NCBI RefSeq assembly: GCF_913774285.1
Contig: NZ_CAJYHX010000033.1
Span: forward strand, 124,001-188,000
Length of the DNA: 64,000 nucleotides
From: an uncultured Sphingomonas sp.
Lineage (GTDB): Bacteria > Pseudomonadota > Alphaproteobacteria > Sphingomonadales > Sphingomonadaceae
Direction: 5' to 3'
Shown here: positions 26,493 through 35,590 of the stretch, piece by piece
How the letters are laid out: each line of letters starts with the position of its first letter
Position numbering within the stretch: position 1 is the stretch's first letter
Position numbers and translations under genes: made by a program
The notes under the pieces: model-generated
What the model was told of the DNA's origin: nothing
Database searches by the model: none
Seen by the model: only the letters and a program-made list of their open reading frames with translations

Positions 26493-26521
26493 CGACGCGC
26501 GCTACCGCCCTGCCCCTCGCC

Positions 26522-27916
26522 TCACCGTTCGTGCAGCGCGTCGCTCCCCGTCTCCAGCACCGGGCCGACCAGATAGCTGAGCAATGTCCTCTTGCCGGTG
26601 ACGATATCCGCACTCGCGATCATCCCCGGGCGCAGCGGCACCTGCGCGCCGTGCGCATTCACGTAGTTGCGGTCCAGCGCGATCCGCGCCTTGTAGACCG
26701 GCGGCTGGCCATCCTTCACCTGCACCGCCTCGGGGCTGATGCCCACCACCGTGCCGGGGATCATGCCGTAGCGCGTGTACGGGAAGGCCTGGAGCTTGAC
26801 CTTCACCGGCATGCCGGTGCGGACGAAACCGATGTCGCTGTTGTCGATCATCACCTCGGCCTCGAGCCGCGCCTTGTCGGGCACGATCGAGAGCAGCGGC
26901 TTCACACCCTCCACCACGCCGCCCTCGGTATGCACCTGGAGCTGCGAGACGGTGCCGCTCACCGGCGCGCGGAGCTCGCGGAAGCTGCTGCGCAGGCTCG
27001 CCTTGGCAACGTCTTCGCTGCGGCCGCGCACCTCGCCCTCGGCCTTCACGAGATCCTGCAGCACCTGCGCGCGTGCCTCTTCGCGGGTCTTGGCCGAAAG
27101 GCTGCTCGCGCTGTGCGACTGCTGGCCCAGCTTGGCGACGCTGGCGCGTGCGGCGGCCAGGTCCTGGCGCTCGGAGATCAGCTGGCGGCGCAGCTCGACG
27201 ACGCGCAGCTTGGAGACATAGCCCTTGGCGGCCATCGCCTCGTTGGCGGCGACCTGCTGTTCGAGCAGCGGCAGCGATTGTTCCAGCTTCTGCACCTGCG
27301 CCTGCGCCTCGGCGGCGGCGGAGACGGCAGCGCCGCTGTCCGACCGGCCGCCGGCATACGCCGCCTCGATCTGGCCGAGCCGGGCACGGGCGAGGTCGCG
27401 GTGGGTCGCCGCTTCGGCCGGGCTGGCCCCGGCGGGGGCGACGAAGTGGAAGCCCTTGCCGTCGAGCGCGTCGACGATTGCCTGGTTGCGCGCGACCTCA
27501 AGCTGCGCACTGAGCAGCGCGACCTTGGCCTGGTTGGCCTCCGCCGCCGACATGGTCGGGTCGAGCGTGACCAGCACCTGGCCCTTGGTCACCTTCTGCC
27601 CCTCGCCCACCAGGATACGGCGGACGATGCCCGATTCGGGCGACTGGACGATCTTGGTTTCGCCGATCGGCGCGATCCGGCCTTGCGTCGGCGCGACGAC
27701 CTCGACCTTGCCGATCGCCAGCCAGGCGGTGGTGATCGCCAACCCCGCCACCATCACCTTGGCGGTAAGCCGCGCGGTGGGCGACACCGGCCGCTCGATG
27801 ATCTCGAGGGCGGCGGGCAGGAAGGTGGTGTCATAGTCGGTGCTGCGCGCGGGCAGCACGGTGCCGCGGAGCCGGGCGAGCGGGCCGCGAGGCCGCATGG
27901 TGACGACGGCGTTCAT
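26522..27916 (-). CDS. atrD: HlyD-family membrane fusion protein (AtrD)
   Basis: The periplasmic adaptor of a type I secretion system, 464 residues. It has a short cytosolic N-terminus, one membrane segment (KVMVAGLAITTAWLAIGKV), a biotinyl-lipoyl half (VAPTQGRIAPIGETKIVQSPESGIV), a long alpha-helical coiled-coil region (about residues 150-290), and a C-terminal beta domain (APVSGTVSQLQVHTEGGVV). Its start overlaps the stop of atrB by four bases, giving the operon atrB-atrD. The same pair is present in S88-type clusters. No TolC-like channel gene is in the window. Confidence 0.92.
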   Translation of the reverse strand: MNAVVTMRPRGPLARLRGTVLPARSTDYDTTFLPAALEIIERPVSPTARLTAKVMVAGLAITTAWLAIGKVEVVAPTQGRIAPIGETKIVQSPESGIVRRILVGEGQKVTKGQVLVTLDPTMSAAEANQAKVALLSAQLEVARNQAIVDALDGKGFHFVAPAGASPAEAATHRDLARARLGQIEAAYAGGRSDSGAAVSAAAEAQAQVQKLEQSLPLLEQQVAANEAMAAKGYVSKLRVVELRRQLISERQDLAAARASVAKLGQQSHSASSLSAKTREEARAQVLQDLVKAEGEVRGRSEDVAKASLRSSFRELRAPVSGTVSQLQVHTEGGVVEGVKPLLSIVPDKARLEAEVMIDNSDIGFVRTGMPVKVKLQAFPYTRYGMIPGTVVGISPEAVQVKDGQPPVYKARIALDRNYVNAHGAQVPLRPGMIASADIVTGKRTLLSYLVGPVLETGSDALHER

Positions 27917-30099
27917 GCGGCAATCTCCCCGAAGCCGCTTTGGCGGCGGTGCAGGTCGGCATAGCGGCCGCCCAGGCGCAGCAATTCGTCATGACGGCCG
28001 CTCTCGACGACGCGGCCCTGTTCGAGCGTGATGATCCGGTCGCAGCCGCGCACCGCCGACAGGCGATGGGCAATGATGACGAGGGTGCGGCCGGCGGAGA
28101 TCGCGCGCAGGTTGTTCTGGATCAGCTCCTCGCTCTCGGCGTCGAGCGCCGAGGTCGCCTCGTCGAACACCAGGATGCGCGGATTGCCGACCAGCGCGCG
28201 GGCGATGGCGAGCCGCTGGCGCTGGCCGCCAGACAGGTTCACGCCGCGCTCGACGATCTCGGTGTCATAGCCGCGCGGCTGGCGCAGGATGAAGTCGTGC
28301 GCGCCGGCAAGCTGGGCGGCCGCCACGACATGCTCGAACGGCATGGCGGGGTTGGACAGTGCGATATTCTCGCGGATCGTGCGGCTGAACAGGAGGTTCT
28401 CCTGCAGCACCACGCCGATCTGGCGGCGCAGCCACGACGCATCGAGCTGCGCGACATCGACCTCGTCGACCAGCACGCGGCCGTTGCTCGGCAGGTTCAG
28501 TCGCTGGAGCAGCTTGGCCAGCGTCGACTTGCCCGAGCCCGAGGAACCGACGATGCCGAGCGAACTGCCCGCCGGGATGTCGAGCGTGATGTCGCTCAGC
28601 ACCGGCGGCTGGTCCTCGGCATAGCGGAAGCTGACATTTTCGAAGCGGATCGCGCCGTGCAGCACCGGCAGCGTCGCCGCCGAGGCGGGGCGCGGCTCGA
28701 CCGGATGGTTGAGCACGTCGCCCAGGCGCTCGATCGCGATGCGGACCTGCTGGAAATCCTGCCACAGCTGCGCCATGCGGATCACCGGACCCGAGACACG
28801 CTGCGCGAACATGTTGAACGCCACCAGCGCGCCGACGCTCATCGCGCCGCCGATCACCGCCTGCGCGCCGAAGAACAGGATCGCGGCGAAGCTCAGCTTG
28901 GAGATCAGCTCGATCGCCTGGCTGCCGGTATTGGCGGTGTTGATCAGCCGCTGCGAGGCGCCGGTATAGGCGGCGAGCTGGCGCTCCCAGCCATTCTGCC
29001 AGTGCGGTTCCACCGCGGTCGCCTTGATCGTGTGGATGCCCGACACGCTCTCGACCAGCAGCGCGTTGCTGGCCGAGCTTTTCTCGAACTTGTCCTCGAC
29101 CAGCGCGCGCAGCGGACCCGCGATGCTGAACGAGACGATCGCGTACAGCACCAGCGACGCCACCACGATCACCGAGAGCATCGGCGAATAGAACAGCATC
29201 GCAGCGAGGAAGACGAGGGTGAACAGCGGATCGACCAGCACGGTGAGCGAGGCGTTGGTCAGGAACTCGCGAATCGTCTCGAGCTGGCGGACGCGGGTGA
29301 CGGTGTCGCCCACCCGGCGCTTCTCGAAATAGCTGAGCGGCAGTGCCAGCAGATGGTGGAACAGCCGCGCGCCGAGCTCGACGTCGATCTTCTGCGTCGT
29401 CTCGGTGAACAGTCGGGTGCGGATCCAGCCCAGCGCCACTTCCCAGACCGAAACGATCAGGAAGGCGAAGGCGAGCACGCTCAGCGTGCTCATGCTGTTG
29501 TGGATCAGTACCTTGTCGATCACGCTTTGGAAGAGCAGCGGCGCGGCGAGGCCGAGCAGGTTGAGCGCGAAGGTGACCCCCAGCACCTCGAGGAACAGTC
29601 GGCGGTAGCGCTTGAACTGCGCGGTGAACCAGGAGAAGCCGAAGCGCAGCGGCCGCCCCGCCACCGCCCGGGTGGTGAGCAGCACCAGCGTGCCCGACCA
29701 GAGCGAATCGAGCCCGTCGCGATCAACCTGCTCGGGCGCATGGCCGGGGCGCTGGATGATCACGCCATGTTCGGTAAGGCCGCCGATCACGAACCAGCCC
29801 TCGGGGCCGTCGGCGATGGCAGGCAGCGGCTGGCGGGCAAGGCCGCCGCGCGGCACGTCCACCGCCTTGGCGCGCACGCCCTGCTGGCGCTTGGCGAGCA
29901 GGATCAGGTCGTCGATCGTCGGCGATTCGCCATGCCCCAGCGCATGGCGGAGCTGTTCGGGGGTGATAGCGATATTATGGACGCCAAGCAGCAGCGACAG
30001 CGCCACCAGCCCGGATTCGCGCAATTCGGCCTCGCGCTCGGCGGCCGACGGGCCCGCAAAAGCGCTCTGCAGGGTCGCCTGCATTTCGTCGCGTGTCAT
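27913..30099 (-). CDS. atrB: HlyB-like type I secretion ABC transporter with degenerate C39 domain (AtrB)
   Basis: A 728-residue transporter strongly like HlyB. Residues about 25-135 are a C39-like domain in which the catalytic Cys position is not Cys (LVALSLLLGVHNIAI). Then come six membrane segments with the HlyB-type stretch ALPLSYFEKRRVGDTV and IRMAQLWQDFQQVRIAIERLGDVLN. The ATPase has Walker A GSSGSGKST, signature NLSGGQRQRL and Walker B ILVFDEATSALD. Such C39-like domains bind but do not cut the substrate, so the cargo is expected to have a C-terminal secretion signal. It is first in the operon with atrD. Confidence 0.92.
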   Translation of the reverse strand: MTRDEMQATLQSAFAGPSAAEREAELRESGLVALSLLLGVHNIAITPEQLRHALGHGESPTIDDLILLAKRQQGVRAKAVDVPRGGLARQPLPAIADGPEGWFVIGGLTEHGVIIQRPGHAPEQVDRDGLDSLWSGTLVLLTTRAVAGRPLRFGFSWFTAQFKRYRRLFLEVLGVTFALNLLGLAAPLLFQSVIDKVLIHNSMSTLSVLAFAFLIVSVWEVALGWIRTRLFTETTQKIDVELGARLFHHLLALPLSYFEKRRVGDTVTRVRQLETIREFLTNASLTVLVDPLFTLVFLAAMLFYSPMLSVIVVASLVLYAIVSFSIAGPLRALVEDKFEKSSASNALLVESVSGIHTIKATAVEPHWQNGWERQLAAYTGASQRLINTANTGSQAIELISKLSFAAILFFGAQAVIGGAMSVGALVAFNMFAQRVSGPVIRMAQLWQDFQQVRIAIERLGDVLNHPVEPRPASAATLPVLHGAIRFENVSFRYAEDQPPVLSDITLDIPAGSSLGIVGSSGSGKSTLAKLLQRLNLPSNGRVLVDEVDVAQLDASWLRRQIGVVLQENLLFSRTIRENIALSNPAMPFEHVVAAAQLAGAHDFILRQPRGYDTEIVERGVNLSGGQRQRLAIARALVGNPRILVFDEATSALDAESEELIQNNLRAISAGRTLVIIAHRLSAVRGCDRIITLEQGRVVESGRHDELLRLGGRYADLHRRQSGFGEIAA

Positions 30100-30676
30100 T
30101 TCCGGAACTCTGCCTCCATGGCGCTACTCGTCGAGGCCATGATGAAGAAGGCTGGTAAAGACTCGATTAATCGAGATGTTTCTGTGGTTTATGCGTAGGC
30201 GCGGCGCGCCGCTCGCTTGCCTGGTTAGACGATCCTTAAGTCGGCCTCGCTACGGTCTCCCCGAAAAAGACAGCGACGGGCCGAGGGGATATTGGGGTGC
30301 ACCGCAACAATTTAGCGCCGAAATCGCGCTGCAAGCGCGAACAAACCGGCGCATTGGCTGCTGCCGCCGCATCCCCGCCCTTGATCCGACCACAATCCTG
30401 GGGATAAGTCGCGTTCGGTCGCTCAGCCCCGAAAATACGGCAAATAGTGTCGGTTTCGGAGGGATATTTGCACGGGCTTCGCGCGTTCGTGCGGGTTAGG
30501 CTCTCGTCACGACCAACAATCCAGGGTGCGATCTTGTTGAATCCCGGTCCCGAAAACAGACCATTTGATCGATACCGAGACTATCGCATCGCAAGCCGTC
30601 TCATTATAATGCAGTGCAACAGGCCGACTCGGCCGCTGTCAGCGTGCAAATTCCGTTGAGGGAGCCCGGTGAGGCC
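30100..30676. promoter_or_regulatory. Long divergent intergenic region between atrB and spsB
   Basis: This 577-base region is the longest gap in the sphingan locus and has no credible gene. It must hold promoters for atrBD (minus) and for spsB-rml (plus). A perfect TATAAT lies at 30605-30610, 67 bases before the spsB start, but no good -35 lies 16-18 bases upstream of it. The stretch 30,400-30,620 is markedly AT-richer than the flanks. A small RNA or long 5' leader cannot be excluded. Confidence 0.5.
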
Positions 30677-32089
30677 ATGAACGCTTTTGAAGCACAGCGC
30701 GCCTTTGAAGAGCAGCTTCGGGCGCATGCCCGGATCGACCGGTCGATCGCTCCAGTCTGGCGGCGTTCGACCCTGCGCATGGTGCTATATACCGAGCTCC
30801 TGCTGCTCGACAGCATCGCGATCCTTGCTGCCTTCTATCTCGCCGCCTGCACCCGCGACGGCAACTGGCTGTCGCTCGCCGGCATCAACGTCGGCGTCTT
30901 CCTGCTGCCGATCACGCTGGGCACCGCGCTTGCCAGCGGCACCTATTCACTGGCTTGCCTGCGCCATCCGGTGAGCGGCGTGAAGAACATCTTCTCGGCG
31001 TTCTTCTTCTCGGTCTTCGTCGTGCTGCTCGGCAGCTACCTGCTCACCGCCGAGCTGCCGCTGTCGCGCGTGCAGCTGGCCGAGGGTACGCTGCTCTCGC
31101 TCTTCTTCCTCATCACCGGCCGACTGGTGTTCCGCCGCCACGTCCGCGCGGCGACCGGCGGGCGGCTGCTCGACGAGCTGGTGATCGTCGATGGCGTGGC
31201 GCTCGACGTCGCCGGGGACGCGGTCGCGCTCGACGCGCGGATCATCAACCTGACGCCGAACCCGCGCGACCCGCAGATGCTCCACCGCCTCGGCACCACC
31301 GTGATCGGCTTCGATCGCGTGGTCGTCGCCTGCACCGAGGAGCATCGTGCGGTCTGGGCGCTGCTGCTCAAGGGCATGAACATCAAGGGCGAGATCCTCG
31401 TCCCCCAGTTCAACGCGCTGGGCGCGATCGGTGTCGACTCCTATGACGGCAAGGATACGCTGGTCGTCTCGCAAGGCCCGCTCAGCATGCCGAACCGCGC
31501 CAAGAAGCGCGCGCTCGACCTGGCGATCACCGTGCCCGCGGTGCTGGCGCTTGCCCCGCTGATGATCCTCGTCGCGATCCTGATCAAGCTGGAGAGCCCC
31601 GGCCCGGTGCTGTTCGCGCAGGACCGCGTCGGCCGCGGCAACCGGCTGTTCAAGATCCTCAAGTTCCGCTCGATGCGCGTCACCTTGTGCGATGCCAACG
31701 GCAATGTCTCGGCCAGCCGCGACGATGATCGCATCACCAAGGTCGGCCGCTTCATCCGCAAGACCAGCATCGACGAACTGCCGCAGCTGCTCAACGTGCT
31801 GCGCGGCGACATGAGCGTTGTGGGCCCGCGCCCGCACGCGCTCGGCTCGCGCGCCGCCGACCATCTGTTCTGGGAAATCGACGAGCGCTACTGGCACCGC
31901 CACACGCTCAAGCCCGGCATGACCGGCCTGGCGCAGGTGCGCGGCTTCCGCGGTGCCACCGACCGCCGCGTCGACCTGACCAACCGCCTCCAGGCGGATA
32001 TGGAATATATCGACGGCTGGGACATCTGGCGCGACATCACCATCCTGTTCAAGACGCTGCGGGTGATCGTCCACTCCAACGCGTTCTGA
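30677..32089 (+). CDS. spsB: Undecaprenyl-phosphate glucose phosphotransferase (SpsB/GelB)
   Basis: The priming enzyme: moves Glc-1-P from UDP-Glc to undecaprenyl phosphate. The 470-residue product has four or five N-terminal membrane segments (LLLLDSIAILAAFYLAA and others), a CoA-binding-like middle, a further hydrophobic segment (ITVPAVLALAPLMILVAIL), and the bacterial sugar transferase domain with DRVGRGNRLFKILKFRSM, TSIDELPQLLNVLRGDMS and VGPRPHALG. The start is ATG 30677 (MNAFEAQRAFEEQ), with GTGAGG just upstream. It is followed after 115 bases by rmlA. Confidence 0.93.
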   Translation: MNAFEAQRAFEEQLRAHARIDRSIAPVWRRSTLRMVLYTELLLLDSIAILAAFYLAACTRDGNWLSLAGINVGVFLLPITLGTALASGTYSLACLRHPVSGVKNIFSAFFFSVFVVLLGSYLLTAELPLSRVQLAEGTLLSLFFLITGRLVFRRHVRAATGGRLLDELVIVDGVALDVAGDAVALDARIINLTPNPRDPQMLHRLGTTVIGFDRVVVACTEEHRAVWALLLKGMNIKGEILVPQFNALGAIGVDSYDGKDTLVVSQGPLSMPNRAKKRALDLAITVPAVLALAPLMILVAILIKLESPGPVLFAQDRVGRGNRLFKILKFRSMRVTLCDANGNVSASRDDDRITKVGRFIRKTSIDELPQLLNVLRGDMSVVGPRPHALGSRAADHLFWEIDERYWHRHTLKPGMTGLAQVRGFRGATDRRVDLTNRLQADMEYIDGWDIWRDITILFKTLRVIVHSNAF

Positions 32090-32204
32090 TCCACGCACGT
32101 CGCCGGGCCGCAGGATCGATCCGCCCAAGGATTGACAGCGGCCCGGCTTCCGTTTCTCGTTTCGTTGTCGTTGCGGCCGGGTCCGCACCATGGGGGATTA
32201 TCGA

Positions 32205-33083
32205 ATGAAGGGAATCATCCTTGCGGGGGGCAGCGGCACGCGCCTCTACCCCGCAACGCTGTCGATCTCGAAGCAGCTGCTTCCCGTCTATGACAAGCCG
32301 ATGATCTTCTACCCGCTGTCCGTGCTGATGCTCACCGGCATCCGCGACATCCTGATCATCTCGACGCCGCGCGACCTGCCGATGTTCCAGGCGCTGCTCG
32401 GCGACGGTTCGGCCTTCGGCATCAACCTCAGCTATGCCGAGCAGCCCTCGCCCAACGGCCTGGCCGAGGCCTTTGTGATCGGCGCCGATTTCGTCGGCAA
32501 CAATCCCAGCGCGCTGATCCTGGGCGACAATATCTATCACGGCGAAAAGATGGGCGAGCGCTGCAAGGCCGCCGCCGATCAGGCGTCGCAGGGCGGCGCC
32601 AATGTGTTCGCCTATCATGTCGATGATCCCGAGCGTTACGGCGTGGTCGCGTTCGATCCGGAGACGGGCGTCGCCACCAGCGTCGAGGAAAAGCCGGCCA
32701 ATCCCCAGTCCAACTGGGCGATCACCGGCCTCTATTTCTACGACAAGGACGTGGTGGACATCGCCAAGTCGATCCAGCCCTCCGCGCGCGGCGAGCTCGA
32801 GATCACCGACGTCAACCGTACCTATCTGGAGCGCGGCGACCTGCATATCACCCGGCTCGGCCGCGGCTATGCCTGGCTCGACACCGGCACGCACGACAGC
32901 CTGCACGATGCCGGTTCGTTCGTCCGCACGCTGGAGCACCGCACCGGCGTGAAGATCGCCTGCCCCGAGGAAGTCGCGTTCGATGCGGGCTGGCTCGGCG
33001 CCGAGGACCTGCTCGCGCGCGCCGCCGGGCTCGGCAAGACCGGCTATGCCGCCTATCTGCGCAAGCTGGTTGCCGCGGCATGA
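32205..33083 (+). CDS. rmlA: Glucose-1-phosphate thymidylyltransferase
   Basis: First enzyme of dTDP-L-rhamnose synthesis (Glc-1-P + dTTP). The 292-residue length is exactly the family's usual one. The nucleotide-binding start is GIILAGGSGTRLYPATLSIS, and SKQLLPVYDKPMIFYPLSVLM follows. ATG 32205 is chosen because GGGGGAT precedes it and the family starts MKGIILAGG; an in-frame ATG at 32190 adds only five residues. The stop overlaps rmlC by four bases. Confidence 0.96.
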   Translation: MKGIILAGGSGTRLYPATLSISKQLLPVYDKPMIFYPLSVLMLTGIRDILIISTPRDLPMFQALLGDGSAFGINLSYAEQPSPNGLAEAFVIGADFVGNNPSALILGDNIYHGEKMGERCKAAADQASQGGANVFAYHVDDPERYGVVAFDPETGVATSVEEKPANPQSNWAITGLYFYDKDVVDIAKSIQPSARGELEITDVNRTYLERGDLHITRLGRGYAWLDTGTHDSLHDAGSFVRTLEHRTGVKIACPEEVAFDAGWLGAEDLLARAAGLGKTGYAAYLRKLVAAA

Positions 33084-33646
33084 CCCAGGTCCACCACCAC
33101 GAACTGTCCGGCGTGATCGAGTTCACGCCGCCCAAGCACGGCGATCATCGCGGCTTCTTCTCCGAGGTGTTCAAGCAGTCGGTGCTCGACGCCGAGGGTG
33201 TCGAGGCGCGTTGGGTGCAGGACAACCAGAGCTTCTCGGCCCAGCCCGGCACCGTGCGCGGCCTGCACCTGCAGGCGCCCCCCTTCGCCCAGGCCAAGCT
33301 GATCCGCGTGCTGCGCGGCGCGATCTTCGACGTCGCGGTCGACATCCGCCGCGGCTCGCCCACCTATGGCAAATGGGTCGGCGTCGAGCTGTCGGCGGAG
33401 AAGTGGAACCAGCTGCTGATTCCGGTCGGCTATGCGCACGGCTTCATGACGCTCGTCCCCGATTGCGAGATCCTCTACAAGGTCAGCGCGCGCTATGCGC
33501 CCGACGAGGAAATGGCGATCCGCTGGGACGATCCCGATCTCGCCATCGCCTGGCCGGACGTCGGCGTCGAGCCCGTGCTTTCGGGCAAGGACGCGGTCGC
33601 ACCGTCCTTCGCCGAGTTCAACACCCCCTTCTTCTATCAGGGCTGA
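33080..33646 (+). CDS. rmlC: dTDP-4-dehydrorhamnose 3,5-epimerase
   Basis: Third step of dTDP-rhamnose synthesis. The 188-residue cupin shows the core GTVRGLHLQAPPFAQAKLIRV (with the catalytic His of RGLH) and the later PVGYAHGFMTLV segment. It overlaps the end of rmlA by four bases and is followed three bases later by rmlB, so the rml genes form one operon. Confidence 0.95.
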   Translation: MTQVHHHELSGVIEFTPPKHGDHRGFFSEVFKQSVLDAEGVEARWVQDNQSFSAQPGTVRGLHLQAPPFAQAKLIRVLRGAIFDVAVDIRRGSPTYGKWVGVELSAEKWNQLLIPVGYAHGFMTLVPDCEILYKVSARYAPDEEMAIRWDDPDLAIAWPDVGVEPVLSGKDAVAPSFAEFNTPFFYQG

Positions 33647-33649
33647 GCC

Positions 33650-34714
33650 ATGCAGCAGCAGACCTTCCTCGTCACCGGCGGTGCCGGCTTCATCGGCTCG
33701 GCAGTGGTGCGCCATCTGGTTCGCCAAGGCGCGCGGGTGATCAATCTCGACAAGCTCACCTATGCCGGCAACCCGGCCTCGCTGACCGCGATCGAGAACG
33801 CGCCCAACTATCGCTTCGTCCATGCCGACATCGCCGACACCGCGACGATCCTGCCGCTGCTGCGCGAGGAGCAGGTCGACGTGGTGATGCACCTCGCCGC
33901 CGAGAGCCATGTCGATCGCTCGATCGACGGCCCGGGCGAGTTCATCGAGACCAATGTCGTCGGCACCTTCAAGCTGCTCCAGTCGGCGCTGCAATATTGG
34001 CGCGAGCTGGAGGGCGAGAAGCGCGACGCGTTCCGCTTCCACCACATCTCCACCGACGAGGTGTTCGGCGACCTGCCGTTCGACAGCGGCATCTTCACCG
34101 AAGAAACGCCCTACGATCCCTCCTCGCCCTATTCGGCGTCGAAGGCGGCGAGCGACCACCTGGTGCGCGCCTGGGGCCACACCTATGGCCTGCCGGTGGT
34201 GCTGTCGAACTGCTCGAACAATTACGGTCCGTTCCACTTCCCCGAAAAGCTGATCCCGCTGACCATCCTCAATGCGCTCGAGGGCAAGCCCCTGCCCGTC
34301 TATGGCAAGGGCGAGAATATCCGCGACTGGCTGTATGTGGACGATCACGCCAAGGCGCTGGCGACCATCGCGACCACCGGCAAGGTCGGCCAGAGCTACA
34401 ATGTCGGCGGCCGCAACGAGCGCACGAACCTGCAGGTGGTCGAGACGATCTGCGACATGCTCGACCAGCGCATCCCGCTGGCCGACGGCCGCAAGCGCCG
34501 CGAGCTGATCACCTTCGTCACCGATCGCCCCGGCCACGACCGCCGCTACGCGATCGACGCGACCAAGCTCGAGACCGAACTGGGCTGGAAGGCCGAGGAG
34601 AATTTCGACACCGGCATCGCCCGGACGATCGACTGGTATCTCGACAATGAATGGTGGTGGGGCCCGATCCGCTCCGGCAAATATGCCGGCGAGCGTCTGG
34701 GCGCGACCGCCTGA
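33650..34714 (+). CDS. rmlB: dTDP-glucose 4,6-dehydratase
   Basis: Second step: oxidises, dehydrates and reduces dTDP-Glc to the 4-keto-6-deoxy sugar using bound NAD. The 354-residue extended SDR has GGAGFIGSAVVRHL, HLAAESHVDRSIDGP, the STDEVFG segment (Asp-Glu pair), and the catalytic YSASKAASDHLVRAW (YxxxK). Its stop and the rmlD start share one base. Confidence 0.96.
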   Translation: MQQQTFLVTGGAGFIGSAVVRHLVRQGARVINLDKLTYAGNPASLTAIENAPNYRFVHADIADTATILPLLREEQVDVVMHLAAESHVDRSIDGPGEFIETNVVGTFKLLQSALQYWRELEGEKRDAFRFHHISTDEVFGDLPFDSGIFTEETPYDPSSPYSASKAASDHLVRAWGHTYGLPVVLSNCSNNYGPFHFPEKLIPLTILNALEGKPLPVYGKGENIRDWLYVDDHAKALATIATTGKVGQSYNVGGRNERTNLQVVETICDMLDQRIPLADGRKRRELITFVTDRPGHDRRYAIDATKLETELGWKAEENFDTGIARTIDWYLDNEWWWGPIRSGKYAGERLGATA

Positions 34715-35580
34715 TGCGCATCCTCGTCACCGGGCATGACGGCCAGGTCGCCCAAGCGCTGGCCGAGCAGGCAGTAGGCCACGAGTTGGTCTTCACCACC
34801 TATCCCGATTTCGACCTCTCCAAGCCGGAAACGATCGAAGCCGCGGTGGCGCGGATCCAGCCCGAGCTGATCGTCTCGGCCGCCGCCTACACGGCCGTCG
34901 ACAAGGCGGAGAGCGAGCCCGAGCTGGCGATGGCGATCAACGGCGACGGCCCGGGCGTGCTCGCGCGCGCGGGCGCGAAGATCAGCGCGCCGATCATCCA
35001 TCTGTCGACCGACTATGTGTTCGACGGCAGCCTCGACCGCCCGTGGCGCGAGGACGACCCCACCGGCCCGCTTGGCGTCTATGGCGCGACCAAGCTGGCC
35101 GGCGAGCAGGCGGTGCAGGCCTCGGGCGCCGAGCATGCCGTGCTGCGCCTCGCTTGGGTGTACAGCCCGTTCGGCGCCAACTTCGTCAAAACGATGCTGC
35201 GTCTCGCCGAAACCCGTGATGCGCTGAACGTCGTCGAGGACCAGCGCGGCTGCCCGAGCTCGGCGCTCGATATCGCTACGGCGATCCTCACGGTGGTCGA
35301 GCACTGGCAGCGCGAAGGCACGACCAGCGGGCTCTACCACTTCACCGGATCGGGCGAGACGAATTGGGCAGATTTCGCCCGCGCGATCTTCGCCGAAAGC
35401 GCGAAGCATGGCGGCCCGACCGCCGAGGTGGCCGGCATCCCGACCTCGGGCTACCCCACCCCGGCCAGGCGCCCGGCCAACTCCCGGCTCGATTGCACGC
35501 GCTTCGCCGAGACCTTTGGCTATCGCGCACCGCCGTGGCAGGATTCGCTCGCGGTCGTCGTAGCGCGACTGCTCGGCTGA
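34714..35580 (+). CDS. rmlD: dTDP-4-dehydrorhamnose reductase
   Basis: Last step: NAD(P)H reduction to dTDP-L-rhamnose, the donor for SpsQ. The 288-residue SDR has a start MRILVTGHDGQVAQALAEQ (GxxGQ loop), STDYVFDG, and the catalytic YGATKLAGEQAV (YxxxK). The segment DQRGCPSSALDIATAIL is typical of RmlD. The plus-strand run ends here and meets a minus-strand gene 10 bases later. Confidence 0.95.
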   Translation: MRILVTGHDGQVAQALAEQAVGHELVFTTYPDFDLSKPETIEAAVARIQPELIVSAAAYTAVDKAESEPELAMAINGDGPGVLARAGAKISAPIIHLSTDYVFDGSLDRPWREDDPTGPLGVYGATKLAGEQAVQASGAEHAVLRLAWVYSPFGANFVKTMLRLAETRDALNVVEDQRGCPSSALDIATAILTVVEHWQREGTTSGLYHFTGSGETNWADFARAIFAESAKHGGPTAEVAGIPTSGYPTPARRPANSRLDCTRFAETFGYRAPPWQDSLAVVVARLLG

Positions 35581-35590
35581 ACCGCAAGGC

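Noticed and set aside
27940..30198. A very long open frame on the plus strand opposite atrB
   Set aside because: It has an Arg/Asp/His-heavy composition with no domain, and lies exactly antisense to the well-supported HlyB-like gene. Long shadow frames are expected at this GC content.
30605..30610. TATAAT as a confirmed spsB promoter
   Set aside because: No acceptable -35 box lies at the proper distance and no TG extension is present, so it is noted only as part of the intergenic region.
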